From NCBI GenBank assembly GCA_020403245.1, contig JADBYA010000012.1, positions 62,001-126,000 on the forward strand: 64,000 nt of DNA, given 5' to 3'. The position numbers and the translations under genes were made by a program. Origin of the DNA: Flavobacterium sp. Lineage in GTDB: Bacteria; Bacteroidota; Bacteroidia; Flavobacteriales; Flavobacteriaceae. Under the pieces are notes generated by a model. The model was not told the DNA's origin. It searched no databases and saw only the letters and a list, made by a program, of their open reading frames with translations. Positions 9,583 through 21,400 of this stretch are shown one piece after another; position 1 is the stretch's first letter; the number at the start of each line of letters is the position of its first letter.

Positions 9583-9811
9583 TAGTTAAGGTGAGTTAGA
9601 TTAAAATAAATAGATATTTATATTGAAACCATTAAGTTAGTTAAGTGAATTCAGTACAATAAGACTTAACAAAACTTAATTTCTTAATGCTTTAAAAACT
9701 ATTTCGCATTAATTTTTTTTATTGTTACAACAGTAAAAAAGTAAACTTCGAAATTTTAAATTGTTTACAACATTTTTTTAAAAAGCTAACATCGAACTCA
9801 CCTTAGTTATT
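9583..9811. repeat. AT-rich segment bounded by inverted copies of a GGTGAGTT motif
   Basis: A TTAGTTAAGGTGAGTTAGA stretch at 9583-9601 reappears in inverted form around 9791-9811 (CGAACTCACCTTAGTT). The roughly 190 bp between is very A/T-rich and has no ORF. It looks like a small non-autonomous insertion or a structured regulatory region upstream of the MpaB-type gene. Confidence 0.4.
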
Positions 9812-9836
9812 AATTTACGTACTTCCGTCTGTTTTT

Positions 9837-9966
9837 CGTAACCAAAGTAAAACGCTGTGTATCTCATAAAATCGCTCTGTTTCTCTTTGTCTCTCTGTGT
9901 AACTTATCAAAATTATATAGAGACTCACAAAGTAAAAAAGGAGATGCACAGCGTTTTAGGATTACG
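9837..9966. repeat. Long imperfect palindrome downstream of creD
   Basis: AAAACGCTGTGTATCTC at 9849-9865 pairs with GAGATGCACAGCGTTTT at 9941-9957 with one mismatch, and flanking CGTAA/TTACG extend the stem. Inside are smaller CTCTGTGT/ACTCACA pairs. It directly follows the creD stop codon and probably ends that operon; it resembles interspersed palindromic repeats of flavobacteria. Together with the segment before it, it fills the 9570-9970 gene-free stretch. Confidence 0.5.
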
Positions 9967-9970
9967 AAAG

Positions 9971-11326
9971 TTACTTACTCCAATCTATTCTTCTTGAGAA
10001 ATACATCACCGCACCGAGAATTAAAAACAAACCAATACTACCCACGAGTAAGGCATAATCTTCCATTTGGATAATCACATAAATGAAGGAATACAAAACG
10101 GTCAAAGCGGTTCCGATAAACATAGGAAACTTCCGGTTCTTCAAAATCGAAATGGAGTAGAGCGTTATCATTGCTACAACTGATGCTCCAGCAATGCTAT
10201 AAGCAAAACTAAATGTACTGTGCTCGGTAATTGAGATTAATAAGGTGTAAAACATAATCAAAGCCAAACCTATCATGGAATACTGAAAAATATGAATGTT
10301 AATTTTACTTACCGATTGGATCAGAAAGAAAATTAAAAAAGTCAATCCAATAACCAAGAATCCATATTTAGAGACACGCTCATTTTGCTGATATTCGTCC
10401 ACAGTTTGAATTAATTTTACTCCAAACAGGTAATCATCCAAATCAGGTAAAAGGTTAGCATATTGCTGTGAAAACGTTCTGTTGATGTCTAATACTTTCC
10501 AATCGGCGTGGAAGCCGTCTTTATTGATAGTTTTAGTAGCGTCGTTTGCTGCAAATGATCCTTCAAAACTCGGTGATTCCCAATCAGAATCGATACTGAT
10601 GTTGGTTACTTTTCCAATGGGAATAAATTTTACGCTATTGCTTCCGTTATAGGTTATGCCAAAATCAAAATTGATTTTATCGGTATTCGCTAAGGATTTA
10701 TAATCAAAATTAGTAGTGGCTAAAACGCTATATTCGCTTTTGTCATTATTTTGTGGTTCAAAAGCATATTTATCATTGTTTAATTGAATTTTTAATTCGC
10801 TTTTGATACTTTTTAAATTGGTTGTTTTTACAATTATGGAAGCTTTATTCCATTGTATGTTTTCTTCGGCTATTCCTAGTTTTGAAAAATTTGGACTCGT
10901 AAAATTCCCGTTAAAAGTCATGTCTGCTGTAAAAACGACGTGATTAAAAATACCCCGTTTTAAGGATTCGTTTTTCTTTATTTTAGAAGTATTTTTCAAT
11001 TCATTTGGAAAGAAGTAAGCATAATTAGTTGTGGCTTTTCTTTCGATGGTGGTAACTCCAGTTTTGGGATTGGTTACACTATACGATTCATAAAAGGTAT
11101 ATGGAATTTGCAATACTGGACCGTAAAACAGTACATCTTTCCCCCATAAATCAGTTACTTCATCAACCATTTCTGTTTTTCGTTGCGAACGTTCACTTAT
11201 TAAATTTTGAACAAAGAATAGCGGAATTAATAACACTAATGTTAGAAATCCTACCATCAGCATTTTGGCTGTTGTTGATTGAAAAAATGTTTTATCTTCT
11301 GCTGCTTGATTTTCTTGATTTTCCAT
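9971..11326 (-). CDS. creD: Inner membrane protein CreD (cell envelope integrity)
   Basis: This 451-residue protein has the CreD layout: one N-terminal membrane helix (about residues 20-42), a large periplasmic domain of about 270 residues with the conserved RKTEMVDEVTDLWG and GPVLQIPY segments at its start, and a C-terminal bundle of about five to six helices. In Enterobacteria CreD is the CreBC regulon output linked to colicin E2 tolerance and envelope integrity; molecular function is unknown. Here no CreBC pair is present and the gene is last in a five-gene minus-strand operon with a small winged-helix regulator. Confidence 0.93.
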   Translation of the reverse strand: MENQENQAAEDKTFFQSTTAKMLMVGFLTLVLLIPLFFVQNLISERSQRKTEMVDEVTDLWGKDVLFYGPVLQIPYTFYESYSVTNPKTGVTTIERKATTNYAYFFPNELKNTSKIKKNESLKRGIFNHVVFTADMTFNGNFTSPNFSKLGIAEENIQWNKASIIVKTTNLKSIKSELKIQLNNDKYAFEPQNNDKSEYSVLATTNFDYKSLANTDKINFDFGITYNGSNSVKFIPIGKVTNISIDSDWESPSFEGSFAANDATKTINKDGFHADWKVLDINRTFSQQYANLLPDLDDYLFGVKLIQTVDEYQQNERVSKYGFLVIGLTFLIFFLIQSVSKINIHIFQYSMIGLALIMFYTLLISITEHSTFSFAYSIAGASVVAMITLYSISILKNRKFPMFIGTALTVLYSFIYVIIQMEDYALLVGSIGLFLILGAVMYFSRRIDWSK

Positions 11327-11329
11327 GAT

Positions 11330-12013
11330 TTAATTTGTTTTTTTGTTTAGTAATGAATGTGATAGTTTATAAATGAATACAATAAAAGTTCCTAAAGTGA
11401 TAGTGAAAACTATTGTTTCGAAGTAAAAAATGCTTTTGAAAATGCTGTTAAAAAGTTCAATTGGATTGGATAAAATATCCCAACTATTGAAGCGTAATAT
11501 TCTTCCGAGATAGACACCAAAACTGGATAGATAACAGATGATAATCACAATACAGTTGCTTTTTTTCGCAGTATATTTCATTTCTAATAATCGGTGAATA
11601 TGATATAGAGAGGCAATTCCGGCATAAAAACCAGCAATGGTAAAACTGGTTAAGAGAAGGGCATCAAAGAGAAATTGAAAACGACTGCTATAATGCAGGT
11701 GAACGAAATCGGTTATCAAATAAAAGGCATTTGGGAGAAAAAGTATCCAACCTAAAAACAGTAAGTAAAAACTAAAATAACCCGGTATTGCAGTATTTAA
11801 TTTTGATGATAAGAAATAGGGAATGTATCCTAAGAATAAATTCCATATTAAAAAAAGCAAATAGATATCGTGTGTAATTTTCACGCGTAGCAGCATTAAT
11901 AGTAGTGATTGTAACCCAAGCAGCACTAAAACTGAGTTTTGTTTTTTGTTAAAAAAATAGATGGTTAGTATTTTGTTCATAATTAATAATTTTAAAAGTA
12001 CTTTGTTTTTCAA
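11330..12013 (-). CDS. DUF1361 membrane protein
   Basis: This 227-residue protein has about six to seven hydrophobic segments. It carries the DUF1361 hallmark WNLFLGYIPYFLS followed by LGWILFLPNAFYLITDFVHL. No enzymatic residues are recognised and no function is known. It is four bases upstream of creD in the same operon. The likely start is the internal Met of MNKILTIYFFNKK or the annotated first Met; the upstream eleven residues are not clearly conserved. Confidence 0.82.
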   Translation of the reverse strand: MKNKVLLKLLIMNKILTIYFFNKKQNSVLVLLGLQSLLLMLLRVKITHDIYLLFLIWNLFLGYIPYFLSSKLNTAIPGYFSFYLLFLGWILFLPNAFYLITDFVHLHYSSRFQFLFDALLLTSFTIAGFYAGIASLYHIHRLLEMKYTAKKSNCIVIIICYLSSFGVYLGRILRFNSWDILSNPIELFNSIFKSIFYFETIVFTITLGTFIVFIYKLSHSLLNKKTN

Positions 12014-12035
12014 AGTATATGGTTAAAAAAATTGG

Positions 12036-12332
12036 TTAGCGTTTCGTTATTAATTTTTCAAGTGCTTCAATGTGCTCTTTAAATGCTTTTTTTCCATCCG
12101 CTGTAGCGATGTATTTTGTGTTTGGCTTTTTGCCAATGAATTGTTTTTCTATCATAATATAATTTTCAGTTTCCAATGCTTTGGTATGACTGGCAAGATT
12201 GCCGTCAGTTACCCCAAGAAGCTCCTTGAGTGTATTAAAATCGGCACTTTCATTGACCATCAGCACCGACATAATCCCCAAACGTATTCGGTGATCAAAA
12301 ACTTTGTTGATATTTTGGATGATGTTTGTCAT
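12036..12332 (-). CDS. Winged-helix transcriptional regulator (small ArsR/MarR-like)
   Basis: This 98-residue single-domain protein has a winged helix: RIRLGIMSVLMVNESADFNTLKELLGVTDGNLASHTKALE is the helix-turn-helix, followed by a wing around GKKPNTKYIATADGKKAF. It matches the short DNA-binding family often found beside creD in Bacteroidota. Its ATG overlaps the stop of the upstream hydrolase gene by one base, so the two are translationally linked. It probably controls its own operon; the operator was not identified. Confidence 0.88.
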   Translation of the reverse strand: MTNIIQNINKVFDHRIRLGIMSVLMVNESADFNTLKELLGVTDGNLASHTKALETENYIMIEKQFIGKKPNTKYIATADGKKAFKEHIEALEKLITKR

Positions 12333-13000
12333 TATTTTAAGTAGGTGTCTACTACGGTTTCTAAAACTGGTGAATCAACAATTTGTGATGGTGCAACCAC
12401 TTGCTCTTCTAATGGAATTTTATCTCCATATCGTTCGCTTAAAATCTGTTTTACTCTTGGATTGTCCAAATTGAAATTTTTAAGTTTTTTTAATTTACAA
12501 AGCTCAATATTAGCCCCATTTTTATATACCTTCCAAACTAATTCTGAACAATAAATTTTAGTATCACTCCATTCAAAATACAAATCGTAATTTTTATTTT
12601 TGAATTGACTCCCGTATGATTTCATTTTATAAAGAATGTCAGAATTTAAAGTAACCTTGGCATTTTTTAATCGTTTAACAAGATAAAAATTTCCTTCGCC
12701 ATGAGAAATCCATTCTTTTAATGGAGTTAATTTTACAGGTTGTACTGCTTCAAAAACATATTTTTCACCCTTGATTTCATAAATAATTCCGCAATGAGAA
12801 AATTTTGAATTGGTTGCTATTCGTACCGCTTCGCATTGTTTTGATTGAGATGTTTGAAAAATGATATCACCATCTTTAAGTAATTGTTGACCTTTTTCAT
12901 TCATTTCAGCAAAAGCTTCGTCAACTTGCATTGAATTAATCTTTCCAAATACAAAAAAGATAATCAATAAACTTGCAATTATTAAAAAGACTTTTTTCAT
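12332..13000 (-). CDS. YiiX/YebB-like NlpC/P60 cysteine hydrolase
   Basis: The 222-residue product has an N-terminal membrane anchor or signal segment (about residues 4-21) and the circularly permuted NlpC/P60 order of YiiX: GDIIFQTS, then a histidine in FSHCGIIYE, then the nucleophile cysteine in IYCSELVWKVY. Such enzymes act on lipids or amide bonds; the substrate is unknown. It is co-transcribed with a membrane protein upstream (3 bases) and the winged-helix gene downstream (overlap). Confidence 0.85.
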   Translation of the reverse strand: MKKVFLIIASLLIIFFVFGKINSMQVDEAFAEMNEKGQQLLKDGDIIFQTSQSKQCEAVRIATNSKFSHCGIIYEIKGEKYVFEAVQPVKLTPLKEWISHGEGNFYLVKRLKNAKVTLNSDILYKMKSYGSQFKNKNYDLYFEWSDTKIYCSELVWKVYKNGANIELCKLKKLKNFNLDNPRVKQILSERYGDKIPLEEQVVAPSQIVDSPVLETVVDTYLK

Positions 13001-13003
13001 AGT

Positions 13004-13612
13004 TTAAATTCTATCATATTTAAAATACATCACCGCACCATAAACGATATGACAAATTCCAAATCCCATCACCCAAAAATACAAACCATAACCCGAAAAC
13101 TCTACTGCAATTAGTCCCAACACAATTTCAGTTATTCCCAAATAGCGAACATCTTTCAAAGTATATTTGCTGGCATTCAAACAAGCTAATCCATAAAAAA
13201 TCAATGTAATGGGAGCTATTAAACCATAAATTTCATGGCGTAATAGGAGTATGGCGAAAATTCCACCTGTAAATAAAGGAATGCAAAAGTTTATCAACAA
13301 TCTTTTAGCAGCAGCGTTCCAAACTTTTTCGCCAACTTTTTTGGCCTTTTGCTTGGTCATAATGAATGCTGTAATTAGGGATAACAGTAACACAACTACA
13401 GCCGTTAAAATAATTAGCTTAAATGTTAATCCTTCAATAATTACCACATCATACTTGTTTTGTTCCAAAAGAGAATTAACAATATACGCTCCAATTAAGG
13501 CATAAATTCCAGCAAGAATGCCCGATAAACCACTAAGCGAAATAAACTGGGTAGATTGTGACATCATGTGTTTGATGTCTTGAATGTCTTTAAGATATTT
13601 TTCGTTTTCCAT
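13004..13612 (-). CDS. Hypothetical membrane protein, first gene of the creD operon
   Basis: This 202-residue protein starts with a short cytoplasmic helix (KYLKDIQDIKHMMSQST) and then six apparent membrane helices, including FISLSGLSGILAGIYALIGAYIV and a Lys-rich cytoplasmic loop TKQKAKKVGEKVW. No catalytic motif is recognised. It is the promoter-proximal gene of the operon that runs to creD and is divergent from the M28 peptidase gene. Confidence 0.75.
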   Translation of the reverse strand: MENEKYLKDIQDIKHMMSQSTQFISLSGLSGILAGIYALIGAYIVNSLLEQNKYDVVIIEGLTFKLIILTAVVVLLLSLITAFIMTKQKAKKVGEKVWNAAAKRLLINFCIPLFTGGIFAILLLRHEIYGLIAPITLIFYGLACLNASKYTLKDVRYLGITEIVLGLIAVEFSGYGLYFWVMGFGICHIVYGAVMYFKYDRI

Positions 13613-13698
13613 TTTAAAGTACTTTGAAATACAAAGTAAATAAATATTTTTTCTTTGACCAAATGTTTTTTCATTTATTTTTGATTAAAAAAGTTCAA

Positions 13699-15069
13699 AT
13701 GAGAAAATTCACAATAATACCTTTTCTTTTTACCGCTATTATTTATGCTCAAAGCAACGACCAAAAAATGCTTTCCGATATTTATAAATTTTCGTTAACC
13801 AATTCTACCTGTTATTCCTGGCTGGATGATTTATCCAATAAAGTAGGTGCACGATTATCGGGTTCTGAAGGTGCAGCGAAAGGAGTAGCTTATACAAAAC
13901 AACAATTAGAAACTTTAGGTTTAGACAAAGTCTATCTTCAAGAAGTGATGGTGCCAAAATGGGTGAGAGGTGAGAAAGAAACGGCTTATATATTGGATAA
14001 TAAATTTAAAATCAATATTCCTATCTGTGCACTTGGTGGTTCGATTGCTACACCTAAAAATGGGATTAGGGCTGAGGTTATCGAGGTGCAGAGCATTAAA
14101 GAATTGGAAACTCTTGGCATGGCTAAAATTAAAGGTAAAATTGTTTTTTACAACCGACCAATGGAACCCGAAAACATTGAGACATTTGTTTCTTATGGCA
14201 GATGTGGTGATCAAAGAAGATCTGGTGCTCGAGAAGCTGCAAAGTATGGTGCAGTGGCTACCATTGTTCGCTCTTTGAATTTAAGACAAGACGATTTTCC
14301 GCATACTGGAGCTCAAAGTTATGGCGATTTGCCCAAAGAACAATACATACCAACAGCCGCTATCAGTACAAATGCAGCTTCGTTATTAAGTAAGAAACTA
14401 AAAGAAAACAGTCAATTACAATTTTTTATGAAGCAGTCGTGTCAGCAATTGGAGGATGTACTTTCCTATAATGTGGTGGGAGAAATAACCGGTTCCGAGC
14501 ATCCTGAAAAAATCATGTTAGTTGGAGGTCATTTAGATTCATGGGATTTAGCCGATGGTTCTCACGATGACGGTGCGGGTTGCGTACAAAGTATGAGTGT
14601 TTTGGAAATCTTCAAAAAATTAAATTACAAACCTAAAAACACTATTAGAGTAGTGCTTTTTATGAATGAAGAAAATGGTGGAAGAGGTGCAAATAAATAT
14701 GAAGAATTATCCAAAACCAATGCTGAAAATCACATATTTGCACTTGAGAGCGACTCAGGTGGATTTTCTCCAAGAGGATTTTCTTTTGAATGTGATGAGG
14801 CAAATTTTCAAAAAGCAAACAGTTGGAAATACTTATTTGAACCCTATTTGATTCATAGTTTTGTCAAAGGAGGAACAGGAGCAGACATCAATCCCTTGAC
14901 ATCGGGAAAAATAGTTAAGGCAGGATTGAAACCTGACTCCCAACGCTATTTTGACCACCATCATGCGGCAAATGATACTTTTGATGCGGTGAATAAAAGA
15001 GAATTAGAATTAGGTGCAGCAACCATGGCTTCGTTGATCTATTTGTTTGACCAATATGGAATTGATTAA
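13699..15069 (+). CDS. M28 family zinc peptidase (carboxypeptidase Q-like), exported
   Basis: The start at 13699 (MRKFTIIPFLFTAIIYAQ) gives a clean signal peptide and a 456-residue product; an in-frame start 75 bases upstream would only add a non-signal-like tail. Di-zinc ligands of the M28 family are present: GGHLDSWD (His, Asp), SHDDGAGC, the catalytic NEENGGRG (Glu-Glu), ESDSGG (Asp) and FDHHHAANDTFD (His). A PA-type insert lies before the catalytic part. It should act in the periplasm or outside on peptides or dipeptides. The downstream DUF1801 gene starts directly after its stop codon. Confidence 0.92.
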   Translation: MRKFTIIPFLFTAIIYAQSNDQKMLSDIYKFSLTNSTCYSWLDDLSNKVGARLSGSEGAAKGVAYTKQQLETLGLDKVYLQEVMVPKWVRGEKETAYILDNKFKINIPICALGGSIATPKNGIRAEVIEVQSIKELETLGMAKIKGKIVFYNRPMEPENIETFVSYGRCGDQRRSGAREAAKYGAVATIVRSLNLRQDDFPHTGAQSYGDLPKEQYIPTAAISTNAASLLSKKLKENSQLQFFMKQSCQQLEDVLSYNVVGEITGSEHPEKIMLVGGHLDSWDLADGSHDDGAGCVQSMSVLEIFKKLNYKPKNTIRVVLFMNEENGGRGANKYEELSKTNAENHIFALESDSGGFSPRGFSFECDEANFQKANSWKYLFEPYLIHSFVKGGTGADINPLTSGKIVKAGLKPDSQRYFDHHHAANDTFDAVNKRELELGAATMASLIYLFDQYGID

Positions 15070-15417
15070 ATGAAACCTCAGGATTTATACATACTAAATC
15101 AGCCCGAAAAGTATCGCAATATGCTTTTGCATATTATTGCTGTTATAGAACAAACTTTGCCTGATATTGTATTGGAATTTAAATGGAAAATACCTTTTTT
15201 TTATTTGAATAATAAACCATTTTGCTTTTTAAATGTTAGTCATAAAGGGAAATATGTTGATGTTGCTTTTAATAAAGGTTTTCAGTTAAAAAATAATCTC
15301 GAAGTTTTAAATGGAGACAAAAGAAATACCTATAAATCACTTCGCTATTTTTCTATAGAAACTATTGATAACGCTGTGTTAATTTCGGTTATTCAAGAGG
15401 CCATTAAGTTATATTAA
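15070..15417 (+). CDS. DUF1801 domain protein
   Basis: This 115-residue protein fits the YdhG-like DUF1801 fold: EQTLPDIVLEFKWKIPFFYLN, then FCFLNVSHKGKYVDVAFNKG. The function of the family is unknown. The ATG follows the TAA of the peptidase gene with no gap, so translation is likely coupled. A strong hairpin terminator follows eight bases after the stop. Confidence 0.85.
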   Translation: MKPQDLYILNQPEKYRNMLLHIIAVIEQTLPDIVLEFKWKIPFFYLNNKPFCFLNVSHKGKYVDVAFNKGFQLKNNLEVLNGDKRNTYKSLRYFSIETIDNAVLISVIQEAIKLY

Positions 15418-15424
15418 AAAAAAA

Positions 15425-15445
15425 CGTCCCGATTTTTTCGGGACG
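15425..15445. terminator. Bidirectional intrinsic terminator
   Basis: CGTCCCGA at 15425-15432 pairs perfectly with TCGGGACG at 15438-15445 around a five-base loop, with an A-run on the left and CTTTTACTTTTATTTTT on the right. It serves both the converging DUF1801 gene and the giant minus-strand gene. Confidence 0.9.
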
Positions 15446-15454
15446 CTTTTACTT

Positions 15455-18400
15455 TTATTTTTCAGAGATTTTATAAATCCAACCTGTTTTTGCAGGCAAA
15501 TTGTCATTAAAATCAATCACATAGTAGTACGTACCATCGGGTAATTGATCGCCGTTATCAGATTGACCTATCCATTGATTGGTGTAATTGGACTTACTAT
15601 AAACTTTCAAACCATTACGATTGAAGATACTCAAGTGTTTTACATTGAACAATTGTAAATCAAAAAACTCATTATCACCATCATTATTGGTAGAAATTCC
15701 TTTTTGAATACCACATATTATTCTATCTAAGGTTATTGGTTTGGTTTTATAACAACCAGTTGCAGTGTTAACTCCTGCTGAAAAAGTAAGAGGCAAAACT
15801 TCAATTGCTGTAGTTGAGTTTAAATAATCAGTAACATTAAAAGTGCTTGAGTTGTTTCCAACCGATTGAAGACTACTATTGAACCATTCAAATTCAGCTG
15901 TACTAATATCAAAACTGTTATTTAAAACTTTTACTTCAAGAATGAAATCATTATCTACACAACTTCCTTCGATTTCAAAATCAAATCCATCCTGAACGGT
16001 AACAGAAAGACTTCCAATAGTTGCACACTCATTAATACCAGGGGTAAAAGTATAAATACCTGAAATAGTATTATCAATCGTTGTTGGAGACCAATTTCCT
16101 GTAATTCCTTCAATGGATGTAATAGGAAGTGAAGGTGCAGTTTCACCAACACACAATGGAGGAATAGCTGTAAACGTTGGAGTAATATTGGGGTTAACTG
16201 TTATAGCCATAGTGGTTGAAACAGCACACAAACCAGCAGTTGGAGTGAACGTATAGGTTGTTGTAGCTAAATTATTTAGTCCTGGTGACCATGTTCCCGT
16301 AATTCCCTCAATAGAACTTATTGGTAAAGGATTTAATGGTCTGCCAGAACAAATAGGTGGCACTTGAGTAAATGTTGGTGTGATATTTGGATTTATTAAT
16401 GCAGTTAAAGTTGTTGTTGTTGCACACAATCCATTTGTTGGAGTAAAAGTATAAACAGTTGTACCTATTATAGAATAATCTAATGTTGAAGGATTCCAAG
16501 TTCCTGTTATGCCATTATCTGAAATTGTCGGTAATAAAACTTGAAGAGAAACACCAGCACAGGCAGTTATGGATGTTCCTATTGCAAAAACAGGGGTCAC
16601 ATTTGGCGTAACCGTTACACTAACACTGCCAGAAGTAGCACATTGACCTGGAGTTGGAGTAAAAGTATAAGGCAATGTTTGTGTATTATCAACGATATTT
16701 GGCAACCAATTTCCTGTAAATCCTTCAAGAGAAGTTGCGGGTAATGATGGTGCAATTCCGCCAGAACATATTGCTGGTATAGCACTAAAGGTAGCCGGAG
16801 TTGGTTGGTTAACAGTTATAGTTAAAGTAGTGGTAGTTGCACATGGATTACTAATATTAGCAACAAATGAAATATCATCCAGAGAGAAATCATTTCCATT
16901 TGAAGGTGTTATTCTATCGTAAATAACAATCTGTGCCGTGGTATTGTTGCCAGAATTCCAAGTATAATTATATTGATTAGTTAAACAATTGGATAGAGGA
17001 GCAGTAATAATTCCTAAAGAAACACCATTAATGGTAACTTCAATTACTGCGGGATTTGGCATGGCAATAGTTTGCAACCAATAACTGAAAGTATAGGTTT
17101 GATTTGGCTGCACTGATACAGTTTGTTCCCAAACTTTATCATTCCCTCCATTTGAAGTTGAACCGTCAATAACCATCATATTCCCACCTGAAGGAGCATT
17201 ACTTACACATGCAGGAAAAAATTGGAACCATGAGTTGGCAGCAGTAACTATCCCATATGCTTTTTGAGTACCATTCACACCTGCATTTGTTAAATACTGA
17301 TAATCTGTGCTAAATGCAGTATTTCCTTGCGAAAAATCTCCATTTACGATTAAATTATTTTGTGGTGGATTAATTGAATCGGGTGTAAAAGTATAGGTAG
17401 TTGTAGTAAGATTATTTAATACAGGACTCCATGTACCACTAATACCTTCATTAGATACAGCAGGTAGCGCATTCAAAGTATCTCCTGAACATATTGGTGC
17501 AGGAGTGTTGAATGTTGGTGTTACAGGTTGTTGAGTCAAGGTAATTAGCGTAGTTGTAGAAAATGAACAACTATTTACAGTATAATTAAAATTCGCATAC
17601 ACACCCGCATTTAAACCATTTAAAGTAGCTTGTCCGGTACCATTTGAATTTATTATTATTGGACCAATAGTAGTAGAATCATCAGTATATGTGAGACTGA
17701 AAACTGTATCAGGTGCTAAATTTTCAATAGTGATAGTACCATCTGAAGCACCGCAACTTGTTGGATTAGTAAAAGTATAGGTTGGGTTATTTTGTAAAGT
17801 ATACGTAGCTATAAAATTGGCTCCATTATTATTGATTAAAATGGTATCATCACATTGTGTAGTTGAATTAACATCACCAGTAATATCATAAAATACTTCA
17901 ATCACATAATTTCCTGGGGGAAAAGCAGTCAAATCTACTGGAAACTCAGTATCACTTAATACTTTTTGCCATTTTTGATCTCCAGAGTTACATGGTCCAC
18001 CACTTGGGAAAGAGCCGTTATCGCAATTATCAAAGAAAGGTAAATTTAAAACGGTAAAGCCACCAGGAGTTCCTGATTGGGGATAGATTCTATAATTCAA
18101 TCGTGCACTACATACATTGGCAGTTGTTATTTTGAATGTTTTTAATTCTGCACCTCTTAGTTTGAAAGTATTTGAATTTGAAATATAAGTTCCAAAGTCA
18201 TTATTTGGAAAAATATTTTGAATAGGTCCAATAATAGAACTACCTGTACCAACTGTGTTAAAGAAATTATTATCAGCGCAATTGGTTAACCAAACAGCAC
18301 TCGCAAAACTTCCAAATGTACAAAACTGATTAACTGTGATAACTAAAGGAATAGTTGCTGCACATTGTCCTGGATTAGGAGTGAATGTGTAAGTCAAGGT

Positions 18401-21400
18401 TTGAGTATTATCAACTACTGATGGTGACCATGTACCTGTAATACCATTTTGTGAAGTTAATGGTAAAGTAGGCGCAATATCTCCATTACAAATAGATCCT
18501 GGTATTGAGAATAAAGGAGTTACCAACGGATTTACAATTAAATTAAATGTTCTGATTTCAAAACAATCTGTACTATTTTTTTCTATTCTAGCATAAATAA
18601 TTTGTGTATTTGCAGTTGTATTGGTATATAAAAGCGGTAATGAGTTGGTAGATGCAACAGCGTCTGAATTATTCGTATAATAGCTTATATTATAGTTAGC
18701 AGCATTTAAACTACCTAGTGCAGCTGCATTATTTTGTGATAAATCAAATTCCGCAAATCCAGTACTGCTACAACGAATTAAGTCATTAGGTGTTCCTGGT
18801 ACAAAGGGGTCATAATATTCAATTATGATAGTATCACTTGAAGCACATGTTGTACCGATGCTTTGCACAGTAACACTATAAACACCTGCTTGGGTGATTG
18901 TTAAGTTGGGTCCTGTTTCATTTGGTATTGGATTGTTACCATTTGCCCATGTAAATGTGTAAATACTTGGACTTAAACCAGTCGTGATGGTATAATTTGT
19001 TCCATTACACAATGCAGTATTATTGGCTTGTAAAAAATCATCTCCTAATTCAATAGTACCAATATTTAAACTCCCACCTTCAAGAAAAACAGCAGAATCA
19101 AAAGCATTATCCAATCGGTCAGCTATGACTAGTTTAATATGATATTGATTTCCTGGTATAACTGTAGAGGTTGCAGTAAGCGGAACAGTAATACCGTTAA
19201 AATTAGTTGGTGAACCTATTGGATCTAATCCTCCAAATCCATAAAAAGCATCAAAATAATCTGGATTAACTGAGAGACAATCATTATTATATTGAGAATC
19301 CCTAATTGTAACCACTGAAATAGGGGTAGTGGTGTTTGGAATAACTGCTAAATTTGTTGTTATTCCAGTTGAAATATCAGTTAATAAAAAGGCAAAAGCA
19401 TCGGAGAATGCACATTGGAATGTACCATATTCTTCTGAAGCAAACACAAAATTAAAATTAATGGTATTGACTAAGGGTACAAAGTCAAATTCTAATTTAG
19501 TTGCATTTCTTGAATTCATTGGATTTCCTGTTGATGCTAAAATAATAGATTCAAGATTAGCATCGCCTGTCCACAGATCAACTCCGTCTGATAGGGTAGT
19601 TGTATTTGGCCCTGGAGCGCTCATTGCATTTCCAGTAGTTAAAACGATTCCTTCAGAAAAAGGGAAGCCAGATCCATTTTGATTGAAATAGGCAATACCA
19701 TTTGTCGAACCAAAGTTAGTTCCTGTAGAGGAGGTTACATTGGTAACGCTGGCACAAGTGGAATTTAAAAAGACATCTTCAACCAATTGAAGTGTAGTGT
19801 ATTGTGTATTATTTGTTGAAATAGGAGGCGGAATGGTTCCTATACATACATTAAACGTTGTGGTTTGCCCTAGAGTTGCTGTCCATGAATACACTCTAAT
19901 AAAATAGGTTTGACCAATTACTAAATTATTGGCAATAGTTTGATTATTATCACTACAATAAAGTTGATTTAAACTACCACAATTACCACTATATAAGACG
20001 TGAAATAAATCAGTTGTACTTCCCAAAACATTGCTTAAAGTAACTGAATGAGAAGTGGAAGTTGCAGTAAATTGAAACCAAACATCATCATCGTCAGTTC
20101 CATCACAAGTATTACCTTGAGGGGAAGCTGTCGCCCCAATTAAACTACCCGAAACTGTTTGTACACACTCAATAGAAGGATTAACAGGAACAACAGTTGC
20201 GTTAACACATTCATCGTTAGCAATGAGAGTATAGAAAGTTTTTTTGTTTGACCAATAACTTTTATCTGATGCACTACAAATGGCTCTAACATATACATCA
20301 TAACCAGTGGCAGCAGTTAATCCTATTGCAGGATAAGGATTTAAACTCGTTAAAATTCCATTAGCTGTAGCAAGTGGAGTAGGAGAACCAACAGGTAAAA
20401 TTATAACCTCCCATTGAGTTGCAGTTCCAGCTTCTGTCCACCCAATAGAAGCAGAAGTTTGGGTTATACTGGTTGTTGTTATTGTATTTGGTTTAGGGCA
20501 AGAAGCAGGAAAACATTCTACAATTCCACTAAAAAGTAGTGTGTTTGCAGTTCCAGTTCCTGGAGGTTTTGTGTAAACAGTACTTTGTGGTGCTAATGAC
20601 TCTATTATACTTATACCCATTTCTCCTGGAAATGTACCCCCATTATTCCAAAATAGCTCAAAAGGAATACCATGACAAAGGGGGACAAGTACTGAAACTG
20701 CTGTTATGCCTTGTGCAGCTGTAGGCCCTGTTAAAGTAGCTATTACAACCCCATTTTGACGCACTTGCATAGTACCACCATTCCAACCGTCTCCAAAAGA
20801 ATCTGTCATTGTAAATGTATAGTTACATTGATTGGCTAAAGAACAAACGGATGTATTGAAATTTTTGACAATACTCCATGCTCCAATATTTGTTGTAGAA
20901 CATACCGGTCTTACATAAAAATCATAAGATGTTCCCGAAGTTAACCCTGTATAGTTAAAAGGGTTTGTAATAGCAACAATCCAACCTGTTGAAGTTGATG
21001 TAGGTGCTGGTAAGCCAGCTGCTTGTACTAATACTTGCCAAGAAGTTTCAGGTCCAGAAGTAGTCCATCCCAATAAAGCGCCAGTTTCAGAAATGTTTGT
21101 GGCTGTTAAAGCAGTAGGAGCTAGACACTCAGGTACTAAGCAATTTACATTTCCATTATATAACACGGTTCCTGCTGTACCGCTTCCGGGTGCTTTAATA
21201 AATATTGTTTGTCCAAACGAATTAATAACCGTAACGCCAATTTCTCCTGGGAAAGTTCCAGCAACATTCCAAAATAAATCAAAAGGAGTATTATTACACA
21301 TGGCAACAGTCACTGTAACTGGATTTTGTCCATCTGCTGCTGTAGGACCGGTAAGGGTAGCCACAACGATTCCGTTTTGTCTTACTTGAAAAGTACCACC

